Below are positions 7,246 through 15,778 of a DNA stretch of 64,000 bases, piece after piece. This stretch comes from Mesorhizobium_K marinum. Lineage in GTDB: Bacteria; Pseudomonadota; Alphaproteobacteria; Rhizobiales; Rhizobiaceae. The notes beneath the pieces are model-generated. The model was not told where the DNA came from. It made no database searches and saw nothing but the letters and a program-made list of their open reading frames with translations. The stretch's first letter is position 1. Each line of letters starts with the position of its first letter. A program made the position numbers and the translations under genes. Where the stretch lies: the NCBI RefSeq assembly GCF_040813715.1, contig NZ_JBFOCH010000029.1; one strand, written 5' to 3'.

Positions 7246-9392
7246 GCGCTGGCCCCCCAGTAGGAGGACGGCCCGGTCCAGTTCTCGTTCGCGCCGGGAA
7301 TGCGGTAGCGGCCGACGCGGTTGTTCAGGATGCCGCCGACAAAGAGAAAACCCTTGTGCTCGCGCATCGACGTCACCATCGGATGCGCGGTGCCGGAGAG
7401 GTCGCCGAGCGCCTCGACGATGCGACCGGTCTCGTCGAACTTCACCACGCCGCCGGTGTTGATGTTGGGGAACAGCCATTCGTCCTGCGGCAGCCGGCGC
7501 GTCATGCGCTTGCGCATGGCGGGGTGGCGGAGCGAGAGGTCGAAGCTCGGCGTGCGCATGCCGAGCCAGGCCATCCAGTAGGTGCCGTCCGAAGCGCGGT
7601 TGATGTTGTCGGGATAACCCGGCATGTCCTTGATGACACATTCGGCGCTGCCCGCCTTCGGCCCCTCCATCCAGTAGCGGTGAACGCGGCATGCCCAGCT
7701 CTCGGCGACAAACAGCGACTTGCCGTCGTGGGCGATGCAGACGCCGTTGAGATAGCGGTAACCGTCGAGCAGCGTCTTCGTCGAACCGTCCTTCGGGTCG
7801 TAGACAAGCAGACGGCCGGTGGCACGGTTCTCGATCGAATCCAGCGCCCAGTCGTGCGCGTCGTAGCGCTTGGTGGAATCGGTGAAGTAAATGCGGCCGT
7901 CCGGCGCGATGTCGCAGTCGTTGGGGTCGCGCAGCCTGGCATCGTCAACGACGGAGGTCCAGGAGCGAGAGGTCTCGTCCGACAGCTTCTTGACCTCGCG
8001 CTCCGGCGAAATGGAATAGAGGCCCATCGCGCCGACGCAGCTAATCAGGTTGCCGTCCCTGTCAAAGGCGAGCCCGAGCGGGAAGCCGCCGACATGGGCG
8101 AAGACTTCCGAGCGCCGGTAATCAGGTCCGAAGAAGCGAACGATCTCGCCGTGCCGCGTGCCGCAGTACAGATTGTCCGCTCGGTCGAGGATAACGTCTT
8201 CCGGCCCTTCGAGCTCGCCGAGGCCGATATGATCCGCCTCCGCCAGCCGGTTGTCGAGCTCGTAGGGCGTAGATGAGCCCGGCACGGCTGACTGTGCCTC
8301 GCCCATTTTCAGATACACCGGGGCAACATAGACCTCGTTCAGAACCTTGTGCCTATTCTTCAGCCAGCGGATGTCGATGGTAACGGCGATGGCGAGCATC
8401 AGGCCGAGCACCATCTGATTGGTGCCGGTTCCGTAGCCGAGGCGGATCAGCCCGTTGGTCATGACCAGCACGATGATCGCACCCATGATGCCTTTGGCGA
8501 CTGAGCCGCGCCCACCACCCAGGCTGTTGCCGCCGACGACTGCAGCCGTCAGCGCCAGGATCTCCAGGTTGAGGCCGGTCCCGGGCCCCGCCCCGCTGAG
8601 TCGGCAGGCGATCAGGAAGCCGGCAAGGGACGCGCAGAAGCCCGAGAATACGTAGGTGAAGAAGACCGTGCGTCGCACCTGGATGCCTGCATTGTGCGAC
8701 GAGCGGCGCGACCCGCCGACGGCGAGCACGTGCCAGCCCGGACGCGAGCGCGTCAGCGCGATATGCGTCATGAGGGCGACCACGACCGCCGTGATGACCG
8801 GCACCGAGAAGCCGTGGACGCTGCCGTCGCCGATGAAGTCCCAGACGTCGGATGAGGCCATCGAGGTCTGGATGTCGGCGCCGTAGTTCACCACCAGTAT
8901 GTCGAAGACCGCGCGGCCGATGATGAAGGTGACGAGCGTCGTCAGGAAGGCGCGCAGGCGCAGGAAGCCGACGAGATAGCCGTTGATCGCGCCGCAGAAG
9001 ACGCCGGTGGCGAGCGCGGCAAGGAGCGCCATCCACACCGGCTGCTCGAAGATGAAGAAGACCGAAACCGCGGCGAAGCAGGAAAGCGCGAAGATCGAGC
9101 CGACGGAAAGATCGATGCCACCGCCGAGCATGACGACGGTGAGGCCCGTGACGACGATCGAAAATTCGCCGAGCTGCCGCGTCGATTCCTGCAGAGAATA
9201 GGGCTTGAAGAAGCCGGGGATCGCCGAGCCGAACGACGCCACCGTGATCACCAGCACCAGGAACGGAATGGCATTGTCCGTCCAGCGCTTGGTCAGTATC
9301 TCGCCAACGAGGTGATCGGGAATGAAGTTGTAGCGCCAGGCTTGCAGGCGTTCGCGAAAGGACATCAATCGGAATTCCGTCGGCTGTGCCAT
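7242..9392 (-). CDS. Fusion: RbsC-type ABC permease + SMP-30-like beta-propeller domain
   Basis: 716 residues. Residues about 1-350 form a CUT2 sugar-type permease with multiple membrane helices and the family motifs VVMLGGGIDLSVGSIFAL and LEILALTAAVVGGNSLGGGR. A short linker (about 350-390) follows, then about 330 residues of SMP-30/strictosidine-synthase-like propeller with PEDVILDRADNLYCGTRHG, DPNDCDIAPDGRIYFTDST, YLNGVCIAHDGKSLFVAES and MPGYPDNINRASDGTYWMAW. Given usual permease topology the propeller should be cytoplasmic, where it could act on substrate as it enters. There is no gap in this gene, so the fusion is real in this assembly. The next gene encodes a second, separate propeller. 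Confidence 0.9.
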   Translation of the reverse strand: MAQPTEFRLMSFRERLQAWRYNFIPDHLVGEILTKRWTDNAIPFLVLVITVASFGSAIPGFFKPYSLQESTRQLGEFSIVVTGLTVVMLGGGIDLSVGSIFALSCFAAVSVFFIFEQPVWMALLAALATGVFCGAINGYLVGFLRLRAFLTTLVTFIIGRAVFDILVVNYGADIQTSMASSDVWDFIGDGSVHGFSVPVITAVVVALMTHIALTRSRPGWHVLAVGGSRRSSHNAGIQVRRTVFFTYVFSGFCASLAGFLIACRLSGAGPGTGLNLEILALTAAVVGGNSLGGGRGSVAKGIMGAIIVLVMTNGLIRLGYGTGTNQMVLGLMLAIAVTIDIRWLKNRHKVLNEVYVAPVYLKMGEAQSAVPGSSTPYELDNRLAEADHIGLGELEGPEDVILDRADNLYCGTRHGEIVRFFGPDYRRSEVFAHVGGFPLGLAFDRDGNLISCVGAMGLYSISPEREVKKLSDETSRSWTSVVDDARLRDPNDCDIAPDGRIYFTDSTKRYDAHDWALDSIENRATGRLLVYDPKDGSTKTLLDGYRYLNGVCIAHDGKSLFVAESWACRVHRYWMEGPKAGSAECVIKDMPGYPDNINRASDGTYWMAWLGMRTPSFDLSLRHPAMRKRMTRRLPQDEWLFPNINTGGVVKFDETGRIVEALGDLSGTAHPMVTSMREHKGFLFVGGILNNRVGRYRIPGANENWTGPSSYWGASA

Positions 9393-9424
9393 CGAACGTG
9401 GACCGCGAGGGACCGCCCGATGAA

Positions 9425-9499
9425 GGACGCAAGGCAGAGGGCGTCCGCACGGCCGCCCGACTCATGCAACGGAGATCCGGCCGAGCAGGGCCCGGCCGG
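9425..9499 (-). promoter_or_regulatory. Two intercistronic hairpins downstream of the binding-protein gene
   Basis: Stem 1 is CCGGCCG at 9477-9483 pairing with CGGCCGG at 9493-9499 (9-nt loop). Stem 2 is GGACGC at 9425-9430 with GCGTCC at 9441-9446. Both lie between the binding-protein stop (9507) and the fusion permease start (9392). Such hairpins commonly protect the 3' end of binding-protein mRNA and lower downstream expression. There is no T-run, so they are probably not terminators. Confidence 0.5.
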
Positions 9500-9506
9500 A
9501 AGCTGC

Positions 9507-10535
9507 TTACTTGGCGGCGGCCTCAGCCTGCAGCGCCTTCAGGTCCCAGCAGCTGTCGGGCCTGAGGTTCTCCTTCGTCGTCGCCTTCATCAGCGTGTAG
9601 ATGTAGGGCGAGGCCGTGCCCGGCGCCTGGCCGCTCTGCAACAGGTACTTGATGATGGCGACCATGTTGTGGGTTTCCTGCGCGAGTTCGGTCATCACAA
9701 CCGCTCCGTAGGTACCGTCGGCGATGCGGTCGCAATCGGCCGTCTTTTCGCCGCCGCCGGTGGTGACGAGGAAGACCTGGTCCTGCTTGCCGGCGTCGCG
9801 GATCGCAGCGGCGGCGCCGGTCGCATCACCATCCCAGAAGTCGATGATGCCGCAGATGTCAGGGTTCTGCTGCAGCATGGTTGTAGTCACGTTGCGCGAC
9901 GTGGTGGCGTCCCAGTTGGAGTCCGGCTTGGCGACAACCTGGAAATCAGGATTCTTGGCCAGCACTTCCATGATGCCGGCATATTGGTAGAGGCTGGTGG
10001 CGTTGACCTGATCGCCCTGCACGAGCCCGATCTTCTTGGAGGAATTTGGGCCGCATCCCTTGACCACCGCCTCGGCTTCGAGGCGTCCGAGATGGGTCCA
10101 GTCGCTGCCGACGTAGGCATCGGCGGCGAAATTGGCGGGGTTGTCGATCAGGATCACGTAGATGCCTTCGGACTGCGCCCGCTTCATCAGCTTGGAGTAG
10201 GAATTGAGGTCGGGAGACATTACGATCAGCACGTTCGGCTTGGTGTCCGACGAGATCACTTCGGTGATCGCCTGCGCGCCGGCTTCGACGCTCCAGTTCG
10301 GGTCACGGGTCTCGAAGACGCCGCCGAAGGCGTCGACCTCGCGCTGCAGGATCGCGGCCCATCCCTGTGCGAGGTCGAAGCCCATCGCCATCGGCACCAG
10401 CACGATGCGTTTGTCCTTGAGCGCGGCGGCATAGGTGGCGGGAGCTGGATCCTCGGCGGCCTGCGGCGCGGTCGCCATTAGTGAAACGCCAAGTGCAGCG
10501 CCCGCCGTAAGCAGGACTCTCCAATATCTTTTCAT
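9507..10535 (-). CDS. Sugar-type ABC transporter substrate-binding protein
   Basis: 342-residue periplasmic binding protein of the ribose/galactose (Peripla_BP_4) class. A Sec signal peptide, MKRYWRVLLTAGAALGVSLM..APQAA, is followed by a mature part with the first-domain motif RIVLVPMAMGFDLAQGWAAI and VLIVMSPDLNSYSKLMKRAQ. Three or four cysteines in the C half (VKGCGPN, PDICGI, KTADCD, DSCWDL) could form disulfides. It has a strong Shine-Dalgarno (AAGGAGAAGGA) before the ATG at 10535. It delivers ligand to the permeases at 10577 and 7242. The ligand is unknown; the lactonase-like neighbours would suit a sugar or a sugar lactone. Confidence 0.93.
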   Translation of the reverse strand: MKRYWRVLLTAGAALGVSLMATAPQAAEDPAPATYAAALKDKRIVLVPMAMGFDLAQGWAAILQREVDAFGGVFETRDPNWSVEAGAQAITEVISSDTKPNVLIVMSPDLNSYSKLMKRAQSEGIYVILIDNPANFAADAYVGSDWTHLGRLEAEAVVKGCGPNSSKKIGLVQGDQVNATSLYQYAGIMEVLAKNPDFQVVAKPDSNWDATTSRNVTTTMLQQNPDICGIIDFWDGDATGAAAAIRDAGKQDQVFLVTTGGGEKTADCDRIADGTYGAVVMTELAQETHNMVAIIKYLLQSGQAPGTASPYIYTLMKATTKENLRPDSCWDLKALQAEAAAK

Positions 10536-10576
10536 GTCGTTCCTTCTCCTTTGTGCATACCGAATGGCGGCAGTCG

Positions 10577-11560
10577 TCAGATGTCCCCCTGCTGCGCCGT
10601 CTGCTCGTCGCGTGGGTTGAGCAGCCCATCGATGATGATGGCTGCCAGCAGGATCGTCGACTTGATCAGGTTCTGATAGATCAGCGGAATGTCGATGATG
10701 GTCATGGCGTTCAGCATGATGCCGATCAGCGCCGCGCCGAACAGCACGTTGCGTACGCCCCCCTTGCCACCCGAAAGGCCGATGCCGCCAATCACGGCGA
10801 CCAGCACGATGTCGTAGAGCAGCGTCGAATTGACCACGCGGGTGTTGATGGAATGAAGGCTCGCGGCCGTCAGCAACCCGGCCGTGAACGCGATCAGCGC
10901 CGAGATCACGTAGCGCAGCACCAGCATCGGTCTGACCGGCATGCCGACATTGCGCGCTGCAACCGGGTTGTCGCCGGCGAAGTACACGTAGCGGCCCCAT
11001 TTCGTGTAGCGCAGGAACAGGAATATCACGAAAGCCAGAGCGCCGAAGATGAACACCTCGACTGGGATATCGAAATAGCGCACACCACCGAACAGCTCGA
11101 CCCAATGACCATTGGGAACGGGCACGGCGTCCTGTGAGATGAGCTGCGAGCGCACGTAGCCAAAGACGAAGGAGCCGCTCGCCAGCGTCACGAAAATCGC
11201 CGGCACTTCGGCGTAGGCGACCAGGAACCCGTTGAGTAGCCCGATCATTAGCACCCCGGCGAGTACAAGGGACAGCGCCGCGGCATCGGCCATCCCGTCG
11301 TTCAGGAGTTGCAAATACCAGGCGACCGACATCGCCATGATCGCGACCGCCGACAGGTCTATGCCGCGGCCGATAATGACGATCGCCATGCCGAGAGCCA
11401 GAATGCCCAAAACCGAGACCGAACGGATGATGGAGACGATGTTGTCAGGGGTGAAGAAGCCGGGAAGTGTGGCGGAGGCTACGGCGAAGATCAGCACCGC
11501 GATGGCGAGCACGATGTGCTCCTGGCTGAGATTGCCTAACCTCAAACTCCCCAAGGCCAT
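10577..11560 (-). CDS. Sugar-type ABC transporter permease (RbsC-like)
   Basis: 327-residue CUT2-family permease with about 8-10 membrane helices. It has the family motifs MAIVIIGRGIDLSAVAIMAM, LLNGFLVAYAEVPAIFVTLA and the EAA-like loop region VLVAVIGGIGLSGGKGGVRN. First gene of the right-to-left operon; it lies 41 bp upstream of the binding-protein gene. Together with the permease half of the fusion protein at 7242 it would give a heterodimeric channel. Divergent from an RpiR regulator, with a perfect 9-6-9 dyad between them. Confidence 0.93.
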   Translation of the reverse strand: MALGSLRLGNLSQEHIVLAIAVLIFAVASATLPGFFTPDNIVSIIRSVSVLGILALGMAIVIIGRGIDLSAVAIMAMSVAWYLQLLNDGMADAAALSLVLAGVLMIGLLNGFLVAYAEVPAIFVTLASGSFVFGYVRSQLISQDAVPVPNGHWVELFGGVRYFDIPVEVFIFGALAFVIFLFLRYTKWGRYVYFAGDNPVAARNVGMPVRPMLVLRYVISALIAFTAGLLTAASLHSINTRVVNSTLLYDIVLVAVIGGIGLSGGKGGVRNVLFGAALIGIMLNAMTIIDIPLIYQNLIKSTILLAAIIIDGLLNPRDEQTAQQGDI

Positions 11561-11644
11561 GCCGAACGCACCCCTTCCGACTGAAGCCTACCGCGGGCCA
11601 ACGCGCAGTCGAAGCCGGTCGTTGCACCGAGCAAACCCCGAACG

Positions 11645-11668
11645 CACCGTTCGTATGTTCGAACGGTG
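11645..11668. promoter_or_regulatory. Perfect inverted repeat CACCGTTCG-N6-CGAACGGTG (candidate RpiR operator)
   Basis: CACCGTTCG at 11645-11653 and CGAACGGTG at 11660-11668 with spacer TATGTT. It lies in the 254-bp region between the divergent permease (start 11560) and rpiR-like gene (start 11815). Its position suits control of the ABC operon by the RpiR regulator. Confidence 0.6.
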
Positions 11669-11779
11669 AAAACCGGAAACGACATTTCCAGTCCGTCTCT
11701 TCTGCTGTTCCCCGCAGTCTATGCTGCATTGCAGGAAAGTTAAGTCTGGATGCCGGAGCCTGTCAATGCGCCTTCACAA

Positions 11780-11807
11780 TTGACGTCGAAGCGCTTGTTT
11801 GTAAATT
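11780..11807 (+). promoter_or_regulatory. Possible sigma70-type promoter immediately before the RpiR gene
   Basis: TTGACG at 11780-11785, then 16 bp, then TAAATT at 11802-11807. The ATG follows at 11815 with no Shine-Dalgarno before it (only TTTCTCTTC), so the transcript could be nearly leaderless. The -10 match is weak. Confidence 0.35.
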
Positions 11808-11814
11808 TCTCTTC

Positions 11815-12774
11815 ATGTCTCTCGATATTCGGACCCAAGGCAAGGCCGCCAGCCTCAGGACGCTGCTCCTAAAAAGCGGCCTCGCGCTCACACCATCGGA
11901 GGAGCGGATCGTGCAGGTGCTGCTCGCCGACTACCCGACGGCCGGGCTTGGCACCGCTACCGGGCTCGCCAAGCGTGCCGGGGTCAGCGACCCGACCGTC
12001 GGGCGGTTGGCGGTCAAGCTCGGCTTCGACGGCTATCCGGCGATGCAGGCAAGACTGCTGGCCGAGGTTGAGACGCGGCTGCATTCGCCGCTCCTGATGA
12101 TGGAGGCAAAGCTGCATGGCGACCTCGCAGAGAGCAGCGAGCCAGCGGCAAGCTACATGCGCTCGGTGATCGCCTGCCTCGACAAGGCGACGCTGACGAC
12201 ACCCGCCGCCACCTACGAGCGGGCAATCCAGATGGTCGCCAATCCGAGATCGCCGCTTACGCTTGTCGGCGGCCGCTTCAGCCGGCACCTTGCAGGCATG
12301 CTGGCGGGCTATCTCACGCAGCTTCGCCCCGGCGTGCGTGATCTCGGCGTGCTTTCGCCGCAGTCCTTCGACGTTTTGATCGACATGGACCGACGCGACG
12401 TGCTGATCGTCTTCGACTACCGGCGCTACCAGAACGACGTGATGAACTTTGCCGAGCAAGCGGCGGCCCGTGGAGCGCGCATCCTGCTCTTTACCGACCC
12501 CTGGCTTTCGCCGGTCGCCGAGCATGCGGAGGTCACTATCGTCAGCCCGGTGGAAGCGGCCTCGCCCTATGACACGCTGGCCCCGGCGCTTGCGCAAATG
12601 GAAGCGTTCGTCGCCCATCTTCTCGCCGCTACCAGCAAGACCACGCGCGCCCGCATCGAGCGGCTTGAGGAGGTGCGCAGCCTCAACGCCGTCACCCTCG
12701 ACCACGACCGGCAGCAACAGGCGCGGCGCAATTTTCCCGGCCCGAAGGCCGGCAATCAGGAGCAGGATGCATGA
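11815..12774 (+). CDS. RpiR/MurR-family transcriptional regulator (HTH + SIS)
   Basis: 319 residues. The N-terminal HTH_6 domain (about 20-95) has LTPSEERIVQVLLADYPTA and LAKRAGVSDPTVGRLAVKLG. The C-terminal SIS domain (about 130-270) has LTLVGGRFSRHLAGMLAGYL and DVLIVFDYRRYQNDVMNFAE, which would sense a phosphorylated sugar or related metabolite. Divergent from the sugar-type ABC operon and first gene of the rightward operon with the isochorismatase-like, GS-like and formylglutamate-amidohydrolase-like genes (ATGA overlap at 12771-12774). It likely regulates both operons. Confidence 0.92.
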   Translation: MSLDIRTQGKAASLRTLLLKSGLALTPSEERIVQVLLADYPTAGLGTATGLAKRAGVSDPTVGRLAVKLGFDGYPAMQARLLAEVETRLHSPLLMMEAKLHGDLAESSEPAASYMRSVIACLDKATLTTPAATYERAIQMVANPRSPLTLVGGRFSRHLAGMLAGYLTQLRPGVRDLGVLSPQSFDVLIDMDRRDVLIVFDYRRYQNDVMNFAEQAAARGARILLFTDPWLSPVAEHAEVTIVSPVEAASPYDTLAPALAQMEAFVAHLLAATSKTTRARIERLEEVRSLNAVTLDHDRQQQARRNFPGPKAGNQEQDA

Positions 12775-13418
12775 ATGCAAAGACGATGAGTCGCGACGCC
12801 GCCTACCAGCTTGGCGAGACGGCCCTTCTGCTCGTGGACATGCAGCGCGTCTGGCTGGAGCCAGGCCTCGACCCGGACCATCCCGAACGCGCACCCGATC
12901 ACTATTTCTACCGTCAGACTGCCTCAGTGACGGTTCCCAACAATGAGCGCCTTCTTGCGGCCGCTCGCGCCGCCGGCATCGAGGTCGTCCATACGATCAT
13001 TCAGAGCCTGACGGAGGATGGCCGCGACCGCTCGCTCGACCACAAGCTGACGCCGATCCACATCGCACCAAGCCGCCCTGAAGGTCTTCCGCCCAAAAGC
13101 CTGGCGCCCGTCGGCGACGAGATCCTGATCCCCAAGACGTCGTCGGGCGTGTTCAATTCAACCAACATCGACTACCTGCTGAAGAATCTCGGCATCCGCT
13201 ATCTCATCATCACCGGCATCATGACCGACCAGTGCGTGGACATGGCGGTACGCGACGCGGCCGACCGCGGCTATCTCGTGACCTGCGTGACCGACGCCTG
13301 CGCCACCGCTTCGCCTGAACGTCACGAGACGGCGCTGAAGGCCTTCGGCGGCTATTGCTGGCTGGCCGACACCGATGCAGTGATCGCGCGCCTGTCGCGC
13401 ATGAAGGAGGCCGCATGA
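12771..13418 (+). CDS. Isochorismatase-family cysteine hydrolase
   Basis: 215-residue cysteine hydrolase. The catalytic triad of the family is visible: Asp23 (LLLVDMQ), Lys122 (LIPKTSSGVF) and Cys155 (MTDQCVD), with the cis-peptide GIMTDQ region. The family includes nicotinamidase, N-carbamoylsarcosine amidase, ureidoacrylate and biuret hydrolases. In this operon, beside an amide-forming GS-like enzyme and a formylglutamate-amidohydrolase-like protein, amide or carbamoyl hydrolysis is more likely than isochorismate cleavage. Start and stop overlap by ATGA with both neighbours (12771 and 13415), so translation is coupled. A second in-frame ATG six codons in is an alternative start. Confidence 0.9.
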   Translation: MNAKTMSRDAAYQLGETALLLVDMQRVWLEPGLDPDHPERAPDHYFYRQTASVTVPNNERLLAAARAAGIEVVHTIIQSLTEDGRDRSLDHKLTPIHIAPSRPEGLPPKSLAPVGDEILIPKTSSGVFNSTNIDYLLKNLGIRYLIITGIMTDQCVDMAVRDAADRGYLVTCVTDACATASPERHETALKAFGGYCWLADTDAVIARLSRMKEAA

Positions 13419-14737
13419 GCGGTGCTCACCAGAACCTGACGGGCATCGTCACCACGGACATCGCCGCCGTGACGCGAGGGCGCTTTGTCGCCGCCGACCG
13501 GTTCGAGAAGTCACTGGCGACCGGCGTCGGCTGGCTGCAGGCCAACGTTTCGCTGACGCCGTTCAACGTGATCGCCGACCCCAATCCCTGGGGCTCGTCC
13601 GGCGACCTGCGCCTCATCCCGGACGGCGCGAGCCGCTTCCGCACTGAGAAGACCGGCGGTGTCACGCCCTTCGACATGGCGCCCGGCAACCTCGTCGAAC
13701 TCGACGGCTCGCCCTGGTCCTGCTGCACGCGTACGATGCTTTCCGACGCGCTCGCCGCGCTAAAGGCGCGGACCGGGCTTTCGCTGGTCGCCGCATTCGA
13801 GCACGAATTCCGGCTGTTCGGCGCGGAGCTGCCGCCTTCGCACGTCATGTCCTTCGGCGGATTGCGGCGGGCGGAAGGGTTTGCCTCGCAGTTGATGGCG
13901 GCGCTCGACGAGGCCGGCATCGAGCCAGAGGTCATCATCGCCGAATACGGCATCGACCAGTTCGAGGTGACGCATGCGCCAGCCGAAGGGATCGCCGCCG
14001 CCGACCGTGCCGTCGCCGTTCGCGAGATCACTCGCGAACTGGCCCGCAACCTCGGCTGGAGCGCGAGCTTCGCTCCCAAGACCGCCCCGGACGCCGTCGG
14101 CAACGGCGTGCATATCCATTTCAGCCTGGTCGGCGCGGACGGCAAGCCGGCGACCTACGACAAGGCCGGGCCAGCTGGTCTGTCGCCGCCCGCAGCGTCC
14201 TTCTGCGCCGGAGTGCTGCGTCATTTGACGGCGCTGACCGCGCTGACGGCTTCGAGCGTCTCGTCCTACTACAGACTGAAGCCGCACAGCTGGAGTTCAT
14301 CCTATACCTGGCTCGGCGACAAGGACCGCGAGGCGACGCTGCGCATATGCCCTACGGTGTCCATCGGGGGACGCGATCCGGCGCCGGGCTTCAACATCGA
14401 GTACCGCGCCGCCGACGCCACGGCCAACCCGTACCTGGCGCTCGCGGCGATTGTCCGCGCCGGTCTCGCCGGCATCGAGGGAGGCTTGCCTTGCCCGCCG
14501 ATCGTCTAGGGCGACCCCTCCGTCATGAGCGACGAGGAACGGCGCCACAAGGGCCTCGTTCGCCTGCCGGAGACACTTCCCGCGGCGCTCGATGCGTTGC
14601 TGGCGGATCGGGTCGTGACGGGATGGTTCGCGCCGATCTTCATCGAGACTTTTGCCGGCATGAAGGCCGCCGAGATGAAGCATCTCGCCGGCCTCGACGA
14701 AACGGCAATCTGCGACCGCTACAGGGCCGCCTATTGA
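13415..14737 (+). pseudogene. Glutamine-synthetase-like enzyme interrupted by an in-frame TAG
   Basis: GS-family catalytic domain: Glu metal ligands in VAAFEHEFRLF, His in GVHIHFSLVG, and C-terminal NIEYRAADATANPYLALAAI. Members ligate amines or amino acids to glutamate (gamma-glutamylation). The frame opens at ATG 13415 (ATGA overlap) and meets TAG at 14507-14509 after 364 codons. The same frame then continues with GDPSVMSDEERRHKGLVRLP and WFAPIFIETFAGMK to TGA 14735-14737. The family normally has Glu where the TAG lies (CPPIVEGDPS), so a single G-to-T change (GAG to TAG) explains it. Full length would be 440 residues. It could be a nonsense allele, a strain variant or a base-call error. Confidence 0.8.
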
Positions 14738-15498
14738 GCCCGGCCGCCCATTCGCAGCCGGAGGCCGACTGGCCGCCCCCGGTCGAGATTCTCAATGAGA
14801 ACGGGGCGTCGGATATCGTGCTCATCTGCGAACATGCCTCGAACCATATTCCCGCATCTTTCGAGCGACTCGGATTGGCACCGTCCGAACTCCAACGTCA
14901 CATAGCGTGGGACATAGGCGCGGCCGAGGTGGCTCGCGAACTGAGCCGGCAGCTCGATGCCATCTGTTTCCTGGGCACCTATTCGCGCCTCATCATCGAC
15001 CTCAACCGCCCTCTCGACAGCACGACAAGCATTCCCGTCCGCTCGGAGAGCACAGACGTGCCTGGCAATATTGGCATTGCGCCAGAAGACCGGGACCGGC
15101 GCGTGTCGCTGATCTTCAACCCGTTCCAGGACCACGTCGCCCGGCATCTGGACGCCCGAACCAGTCAGGGACGGAAGACAAGGCTTGTCGCCATTCATTC
15201 CTTCACGCCGGTGTTTCTCGGCGCAAGACGGCCGTGGCACGCTGGCGTGCTGTTCAACCGTTCACGGGAATTCGCCCAGAATTTGATCCAGGGCCTGGGC
15301 CGGGAAGCGGGGCTTATCGTCGGCGCCAACGTGCCCTACGTCATCGACCGGCAGGAGGACTATGCGGTGCCGGTGCATGGCGAGGATCGCGGGCTGCCCG
15401 CGATCCTGATCGAGATCAGGCAGGACTTGATCTCGCCTGACGTTCTCGAGGGCCACAGCCTCTGGGCAACCCGGCTCGCAAGGGCCTTGCGCTCATGA
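14734..15498 (+). CDS. N-formylglutamate amidohydrolase-family protein
   Basis: 254 residues of the FGase family (zinc-type amidohydrolase related to HutG). Conserved pieces: DIVLICEHASNHIPASF near the N terminus, HIAWDIGAAEVARELSRQLD, YSRLIIDLNRP, LVAIHSFTPVFLG and the C-terminal PAILIEIRQDLI. The only good start is TTG 14734, which overlaps the upstream stop as TTGA; later ATGs would cut off the conserved N terminus. Last gene of the RpiR-led operon. Pairing with a GS-like ligase suggests making and then cleaving a gamma-glutamyl or N-acyl intermediate during breakdown of a nitrogen compound; this is inference. Confidence 0.88.
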   Translation: MSPAAHSQPEADWPPPVEILNENGASDIVLICEHASNHIPASFERLGLAPSELQRHIAWDIGAAEVARELSRQLDAICFLGTYSRLIIDLNRPLDSTTSIPVRSESTDVPGNIGIAPEDRDRRVSLIFNPFQDHVARHLDARTSQGRKTRLVAIHSFTPVFLGARRPWHAGVLFNRSREFAQNLIQGLGREAGLIVGANVPYVIDRQEDYAVPVHGEDRGLPAILIEIRQDLISPDVLEGHSLWATRLARALRS

Positions 15499-15778
15499 TG
15501 TTGAACTTGTCGCGGGACTAGCTCGCGGGAGCGAACCGCCCTACGCATCAAACCCAGTCACCGTGCGGCAGGCTTCTGCCTGATGCGGACATTGGCAGCC
15601 CCGGTAGGCGCTCTCCTCGGCGGCGCGACCTTTCGTCGATTGCACGCGCGAAGGCTGCAGGCGACGGACGTCGCCCGCCCGCTGTTGGCCCCGAGCATGC
15701 GGCACGGGACGCGCCATCCACGGCAGTTCCTCTCACGCCGTACGTTTCTGTGGCCGACCGGACGGGGAGGCTCGCTCT

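Noticed and set aside
15499..15778. Small open frames between the amidohydrolase and BKACE copy 1
   Set aside because: All are short, overlap each other on both strands and show no ribosome-binding site or domain.
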